Shown in pieces: positions 59,934 through 64,000 of a DNA stretch of 64,000 bases. The stretch comes from Pseudomonas sp. RIT-PI-AD (GTDB lineage Bacteria; Pseudomonadota; Gammaproteobacteria; Pseudomonadales; Pseudomonadaceae): the NCBI RefSeq assembly GCF_025642785.1, contig NZ_JANZKU010000008.1:1-64000 (forward strand), given 5' to 3'. Position numbers and translations under genes: made by a program. The notes beneath the pieces are model-generated. The model was given only the letters and a program-made list of their open reading frames with translations. It did not search any database and was not told where the DNA came from. The stretch's first letter is position 1, and the number at the start of each line of letters is the position of its first letter.

Positions 59934-60820
59934 AGCGCTTCGGTTTCTCTCAAGTGATGCTGTGGATCGGCCTGGCCTTCATCTACCTGCCGATGCTGAT
60001 CCTGGTGATCTACTCGTTCAACGCCTCGCGGCTGGTGACGGTGTGGGGCGGCTGGTCGCTGAAGTGGTACCTCGGCCTGCTCGACAACACCCAGTTGATG
60101 AACGCGGTGATGCGCTCCCTGGAGATCGCCTGTTACACGGCGGTCTCCGCGGTGTTCCTCGGCACCCTGGCGGCCTTCGTGCTGACGCGTATCCCGCGCT
60201 TCCGCGGGCGCACCCTGTTCGGCGGCATGGTCACCGCGCCGCTGGTGATGCCCGAGGTGATCACCGGCCTGTCGCTGCTGCTGCTGTTCGTGGCCATGGC
60301 GCAGTTGATCGGCTGGCCGCAGGAGCGCGGCATCGTCACCATCTGGATCGCCCACACCACCTTCTGCTCGGCCTACGTGGCCATCGTGGTGTCGGCGCGG
60401 TTGCGCGAGCTGGACCTGTCCATCGAGGAAGCGGCCATGGACCTGGGCGCCAAGCCCTGGAAGGTGTTCCTGTTGATCACCATCCCGATGATCGCGCCGT
60501 CGCTGGCGGCGGGGGCGATGATGTCCTTCGCCCTGTCCCTGGACGACCTGGTGCTGGCGAGTTTCGTCTCCGGTCCCGGTTCCACCACCCTGCCGATGGA
60601 AGTGTTCTCGGCGGTGCGCCTGGGGGTGAAGCCGGAGATCAACGCGGTGGCCAGCCTGATCCTGCTGACCGTCTCGCTGTTCACCTTCTTCGCCTGGTAT
60701 TTCAGCCGGCGCGCCGAGGAACGCCGCAAGCGGGCGATTCAGGAAGCCATGGAGACCACCGCCAACGAAAGTGGCTCGACTTGGACGCGCGAACGTCCGG
60801 CGACGCCGAGCGCGGGCTGA
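59930..60820 (+). CDS. spuH: Polyamine ABC transporter permease SpuH
   Basis: The 296-residue PotC/PotI-type permease has about six membrane segments and the loop EEAAMDLGAKPWKVFLLITIPMIAPSL. The C-terminus carries a short charged tail. It ends the spu cluster, with a strong terminator 14 bases after its stop. Confidence 0.95.
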   Translation: MKRFGFSQVMLWIGLAFIYLPMLILVIYSFNASRLVTVWGGWSLKWYLGLLDNTQLMNAVMRSLEIACYTAVSAVFLGTLAAFVLTRIPRFRGRTLFGGMVTAPLVMPEVITGLSLLLLFVAMAQLIGWPQERGIVTIWIAHTTFCSAYVAIVVSARLRELDLSIEEAAMDLGAKPWKVFLLITIPMIAPSLAAGAMMSFALSLDDLVLASFVSGPGSTTLPMEVFSAVRLGVKPEINAVASLILLTVSLFTFFAWYFSRRAEERRKRAIQEAMETTANESGSTWTRERPATPSAG

Positions 60821-60833
60821 TCCCCGCGCAAGA

Positions 60834-60859
60834 AAAAGGCCGCCTCCGGGCGGCCTTTT
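60834..60859. terminator. Bidirectional terminator between spuH and pyrX
   Basis: AAAAGGCCGCC (60834-60844), TCCG loop, GGCGGCCTTTT (60849-60859). A-run and T-run on the two sides make it work in both directions, suiting the convergent spuH (stop 60820) and pyrX (stop 60885). Confidence 0.93.
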
Positions 60860-60884
60860 GCTTTCTTCAGGCGCAGCGCGAGCG

Positions 60885-62156
60885 TCAGCCGCGATAGCTG
60901 ACGTGGCCGTCCACCAGGGTGTAGCGCACCCGGCCCGGCAGGCAGTGGCCGATAAAGGGGCAGTTGTCGCCCTTGGAGAACCAGGTCTCCCCGGCCAGGG
61001 TCGAGCCCTGCGGGTCGAACAGCAGCACGTCGGCCGGGTCGCCGACCCGCAGGCGGCCGGCGGGCAGGCGCAGCGCCTCGGCCGGGCCGGCGCTGAGCCG
61101 GGCGAGCAGGGTCGGCAGGTCGAGCAGGCCATCCTGCACCAAGGTCATGGCCAGCGGCAGCAGCAATTCGACGCTGCCGATGCCGGGTTCGGTGGCGCCG
61201 AAGGGCGCCAGCTTGGCATCCGGTTCGTGGGGCTGGTGATGGCTGGAGATCGCCGAGATCACCCCGCGTTTCACCGCGTCGCGCAGGCCCTCGCGGTCGG
61301 CGTGGGTACGCAGCGGCGGCTGCACGTGATAGAGGCTGGAGAAGTCCCGCAAGGCCTCGTCGGTGAGGATCAACTGGTACAGCGCCACGTCGGCGGTGAC
61401 CGCCAGGCCGCGTGCCTGGGCCTCGGCGATCATCTGCGCGCCGCGGGCGCTGCTCAACTGGCTGAAGTGGGCGCGCACGCCGCTCTGTTCCACCAGCAAC
61501 AGGTCGCGGGCCAGGGCGACGGTCTCGGCGATCTCCGGAATCCCCGGCAGGCCGAGGAAGCTGGCGGCGGCGCCCTCGTGGGCCAGGCCGCCGGCGGCCA
61601 GTTCGGCGTCCTGGGAATGGAAGATCACCGTCAGGTCGAAGGTCGCCGCGTATTCCAGCGCCCGACGCAGGGTGCGGTTGTTGGCCAGGGGCGCCAGGCC
61701 GTTGCCGAAGGCGACGCAACCGGCATCGCGCAGGGCGACCAGCTCCGCCAGTTGCTCCCCGGCCAGGCCCTTGGTCAGGGCGCCGATGGGGAACACCTTG
61801 GTGTGCCCAGCCTCGCGGGCGCGGTCGAGAATCAGCTCGGCCACCGCCGAGGTATCCAGCACCGGCTTGGTCAGGGGCGGGCAGCACAGGCTGGTGACGC
61901 CGCCGGCCGCCGCCGCCAGAGTTTCGCTGGCGATGCTGCCCTTGCGGCTGTAGCCCGGCTCGCGCAAGGCGACCGACAGGTCCACCAGGCCGGGCGCGGC
62001 GACCAGGCCGCGGGCATCGATGTCCTGTTCGGCGACGAAGCCGGCCGGGGCCTGGTCGAGCGCGACGAGCCGCCCGCCCTCGAGGTAGAGGTCGGCCGGC
62101 CGGTCGAGGCCGCTGGCCGGGTCGATCAGGCGGGCACCGAGGATACGGGTACGCAT
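60885..62156 (-). CDS. pyrX: Inactive dihydroorotase-like subunit PyrX (PyrC')
   Basis: The 423-residue protein has the dihydroorotase fold and N-terminal RILGARLIDPASGLD, but the zinc motif HxH is lost: the site reads VDLSVALREPGYSRKG where active enzymes have VDLHVHLREPG. It is the structural partner of aspartate transcarbamoylase in Pseudomonas and needed for PyrB assembly. The ATG at 62156 overlaps the pyrB stop (TGATG). Enzymatic dihydroorotase must be encoded elsewhere. Confidence 0.95.
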   Translation of the reverse strand: MRTRILGARLIDPASGLDRPADLYLEGGRLVALDQAPAGFVAEQDIDARGLVAAPGLVDLSVALREPGYSRKGSIASETLAAAAGGVTSLCCPPLTKPVLDTSAVAELILDRAREAGHTKVFPIGALTKGLAGEQLAELVALRDAGCVAFGNGLAPLANNRTLRRALEYAATFDLTVIFHSQDAELAAGGLAHEGAAASFLGLPGIPEIAETVALARDLLLVEQSGVRAHFSQLSSARGAQMIAEAQARGLAVTADVALYQLILTDEALRDFSSLYHVQPPLRTHADREGLRDAVKRGVISAISSHHQPHEPDAKLAPFGATEPGIGSVELLLPLAMTLVQDGLLDLPTLLARLSAGPAEALRLPAGRLRVGDPADVLLFDPQGSTLAGETWFSKGDNCPFIGHCLPGRVRYTLVDGHVSYRG

Positions 62157-63163
62157 CAATTGTGCTCCTCGGATTCTGGGTTCGACTGGCGCTGGGCGGT
62201 CTGTCCGCTCATCGCCATGGACAGCACCGCCATGCGGACGGCGATGCCATAGGTGACCTGGTTGAGGATCACCGACTGCGGGCCGTCGGCCACCGCCGAC
62301 TCGATTTCCACGCCGCGGTTGATCGGCCCCGGGTGCATCACCAGGGCGCCGGGTCGCGCCAGGGCGAGGCGCTGGGTGGTCAGGCCGTAGAGCTTGAAGA
62401 ATTCCCCTTCGCTGGGCAGCAGGCCGCCCTGCATGCGTTCGCGTTGCAGGCGCAGCATGATCACCACGTCGACGTCCCTGAGGCCTTCGGCGAGGTCGGT
62501 GAAGACGCGCACGCCGTACTGCTCGATGCCCACCGGCAGCAGGGTCTTCGGCCCCACCACGCGGATGTCCGGGCAGCCGAGGGTCTTCAGCGCGAGCATG
62601 TTCGAGCGCGCCACCCGCGAATGCAGGATGTCGCCGACGATGGCCACCGAGAGGTTCTCGAAGCCGCCCTTGTGCCGGCGGATGGTGAGCATGTCGAGCA
62701 TGCCCTGGGTCGGGTGGGCGTGACGGCCGTCGCCGCCGTTGATGATCGCCACGTCCGGGCAGACGTGCTCGGCGATGAAGTGGGCCGCGCCGGAGTCGCC
62801 GTGGCGCACCACGAACATGTCGGCGGCCATCGCTTCCAGGTTGCGCAGGGTGTCGAACAGCGTCTCGCCCTTGCTGGTGGAGGAGGTGGATACGTTCAGG
62901 CTGATCACGTCGGCGGACAGCCGCTGGGCCGCCAGCTCGAAGGTGGTGCGGGTGCGCGTGGAGTTCTCGAAGAACACGTTGCACACCGTCTTGCCGCGCA
63001 GCAGCGGGACCTTCTTCACCGCGCGGGCGCCGACTTCGAGGAAGGAGTCGGCGGTGTCGAGGATTTCCGTCAACAGTTCGCGGGGCAAGCCGTCGAGGGA
63101 AAGGAAGTGGCGCAACTGGCCCTGGTCGTTGAGCTGGAGCGGGCGCTTGGCGTCTGTCGGCAT
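62156..63163 (-). CDS. pyrB: Aspartate carbamoyltransferase catalytic subunit PyrB
   Basis: The 335-residue enzyme joins carbamoyl phosphate to aspartate, the first pyrimidine step. The carbamoyl phosphate loop STRTRT is at 68-73 and HPTQ is near 145-148. The longer N-terminus (about 15 extra residues) is typical of Pseudomonas PyrB, which assembles with PyrX. It lies 25 bases after pyrR. Confidence 0.97.
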   Translation of the reverse strand: MPTDAKRPLQLNDQGQLRHFLSLDGLPRELLTEILDTADSFLEVGARAVKKVPLLRGKTVCNVFFENSTRTRTTFELAAQRLSADVISLNVSTSSTSKGETLFDTLRNLEAMAADMFVVRHGDSGAAHFIAEHVCPDVAIINGGDGRHAHPTQGMLDMLTIRRHKGGFENLSVAIVGDILHSRVARSNMLALKTLGCPDIRVVGPKTLLPVGIEQYGVRVFTDLAEGLRDVDVVIMLRLQRERMQGGLLPSEGEFFKLYGLTTQRLALARPGALVMHPGPINRGVEIESAVADGPQSVILNQVTYGIAVRMAVLSMAMSGQTAQRQSNPESEEHN

Positions 63164-63188
63164 GGTGCAGGCCCTAAGGTGAAATGAT

Positions 63189-63707
63189 TCAGGAAGCGGA
63201 GGCGAGGACCTGGCGCTGGAGCACCAGCGGCGCGGGACCGAGCACTTTCACCCGTTCGCCGGGGGCCAGGGAGAGGGTCGCGCCGACCACGTCCGGGCGG
63301 ATCGGCAACTCGCGGTCGTCGAGGTCCAGCAGGCTGACCAGGGTCACGCTGGCCGGCCGCCCGTAGTCGAAGAGTTCGTTCAGCGCCGCGCGCACCGTGC
63401 GCCCGCTCATCAGCACGTCGTCGATCAGCACCAGGTGCTGGTTCTCCACCTCGAACGGCAGGGCCGACGGCCGCACCTGCGGATGCAGGCCGTTGCGGGT
63501 GAAGTCGTCGCGGTAGAAGGAAACGTCCAGGGTGCCCAGGGGCGCGTCGCTGCCCAGGGCCTCCAGCAGCGCCCGGGCGACCCAGACACCACCGCTGTGG
63601 ATGCCGATGAAGCGTGGCGTTTCGATCCGCCGGGCGTGCAGGTGGGCGGTCAGGTCGCGGGCCATCCGCGGCAGCAGCTCGGCGGGATCGGGCAAAGACA
63701 TCGGCAT
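63189..63707 (-). CDS. pyrR: PyrR pyrimidine regulatory protein / uracil phosphoribosyltransferase
   Basis: The 172-residue protein has the type I phosphoribosyltransferase site [13 protein letters not shown] (93-105) and the flexible-loop part [13 protein letters not shown]. In Pseudomonas PyrR controls pyrB expression. A start at 63701 (MSLPDPAE) would be two residues shorter. It follows ruvX after six bases. Confidence 0.94.
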   Translation of the reverse strand: MPMSLPDPAELLPRMARDLTAHLHARRIETPRFIGIHSGGVWVARALLEALGSDAPLGTLDVSFYRDDFTRNGLHPQVRPSALPFEVENQHLVLIDDVLMSGRTVRAALNELFDYGRPASVTLVSLLDLDDRELPIRPDVVGATLSLAPGERVKVLGPAPLVLQRQVLASAS

Positions 63708-63713
63708 TCCTCG

Positions 63714-64000
63714 CTAGGCGTTCGTGGCGTGATGGGCCAGCCAGCCTTCCAGCAGCAAGGCGGCGGCGAGGGCGTCCACCGGGCGCTCCCGATAGCCGCC
63801 GCGCTGGCCCTGGGCGAGGCGTTCGCCCTTGGCTTCGAAGGTGGTCAGGCGTTCATCGTGGGTATGCACCGGCAGGCCGAAACGGCCGTTCAGGCGGCGG
63901 GCGAATTTCTCGGCGCGGGCGCTCATCTCGCTGGGCGTGCCGTCCATGTTCAGCGGCAGGCCGACGACGATGGCGTCCGGTTGCCATTCCTTGACCAAGG
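63714..64000 (-). CDS. ruvX: Holliday junction resolvase-like RuvX/YqgF (partial)
   Basis: Only the C-terminal 95 residues or so are in the window; the N-terminus runs off the right edge. The family signatures IVVGLPLNMDGTPSEMSARAEKFAR and HTHDERLTTFEA with the conserved Asp/Arg and the C-terminal DALAAALLLEGWL are present. YqgF processes pre-16S rRNA 5' ends in other bacteria. It is the first visible gene of the ruvX-pyrR-pyrB-pyrX unit. Confidence 0.93.
   Translation of the reverse strand, partial: LVKEWQPDAIVVGLPLNMDGTPSEMSARAEKFARRLNGRFGLPVHTHDERLTTFEAKGERLAQGQRGGYRERPVDALAAALLLEGWLAHHATNA

Overview
The window is a high-GC bacterial chromosome segment from a Pseudomonas, most likely of the P. 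aeruginosa group. The gene order ftsY-ftsE-ftsX-rpoH, thiS-thiG-trmB, hemW-rdgB-metW-metX, yggT-proC-yggS-pilT-pilU and ruvX-pyrR-pyrB-pyrX is the one I remember around PA0367-PA0404 of PAO1. The agu/spu block matches PA0290-PA0304, and the lsfA/ssu block matches PA3441-PA3450. Species assignment is inference; no rRNA or tRNA gene was seen.

Layout. 1-7.1 kb: a TetR regulator, then a type III restriction-modification operon (mod-res plus a small unknown gene) with a divergent HTH regulator, which looks like an accessory insertion in a housekeeping locus. 7.1-11.6 kb: an alpha/beta hydrolase, rsmD and a tandem pair of M16 peptidases (one active, one degenerate). 11.7-16.2 kb: ftsY, ftsEX and rpoH, with an AlgU-type promoter before rpoH. 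16.4-22.6 kb: mtgA, a DUF423 protein, thiSG, trmB, a DUF1329 protein, a DUF3392 protein and a GGDEF protein. 22.8-31.6 kb: a leftward housekeeping cluster (yggS, proC, yggT, yggU, a dynamin-like GTPase, metX, metW, a DUF4426 protein, rdgB, hemW) with many 1-4 base overlaps. 31.7-34.0 kb: the twitching ATPases pilT and pilU.

34.4-37.1 kb: a two-gene DNA-repair operon, a radical SAM protein followed by a DUF4130-UdgX fusion. A LexA-type SOS box overlaps the -10 element of its promoter. 37.2-44.8 kb: a TM2 protein, an OprE-like porin with a sigma-54-type promoter, the peroxiredoxin lsfA and the sulfonate genes ssuA-D-C-B-F (no ssuE in the operon). 44.8-46.1 kb: a soluble PAS-PAS chemoreceptor like BdlA.

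46.4-60.8 kb is a complete agmatine/putrescine/spermidine block. AguA and AguB convert agmatine to putrescine under the repressor AguR. SpuI and SpuB gamma-glutamylate polyamines, SpuC transaminates and SpuA removes glutamate. SpuD/SpuE and SpuFGH import spermidine and putrescine. 60.9-64.0 kb: the pyrimidine genes pyrX (dead dihydroorotase), pyrB, pyrR and the truncated ruvX at the window edge.

Most of the window is ordinary core genome. The items most worth a second look are the LexA-box/radical SAM/UdgX operon, the third gene and regulator of the restriction locus, the divergent spuI-spuA control region, and the hairpins between spu genes.
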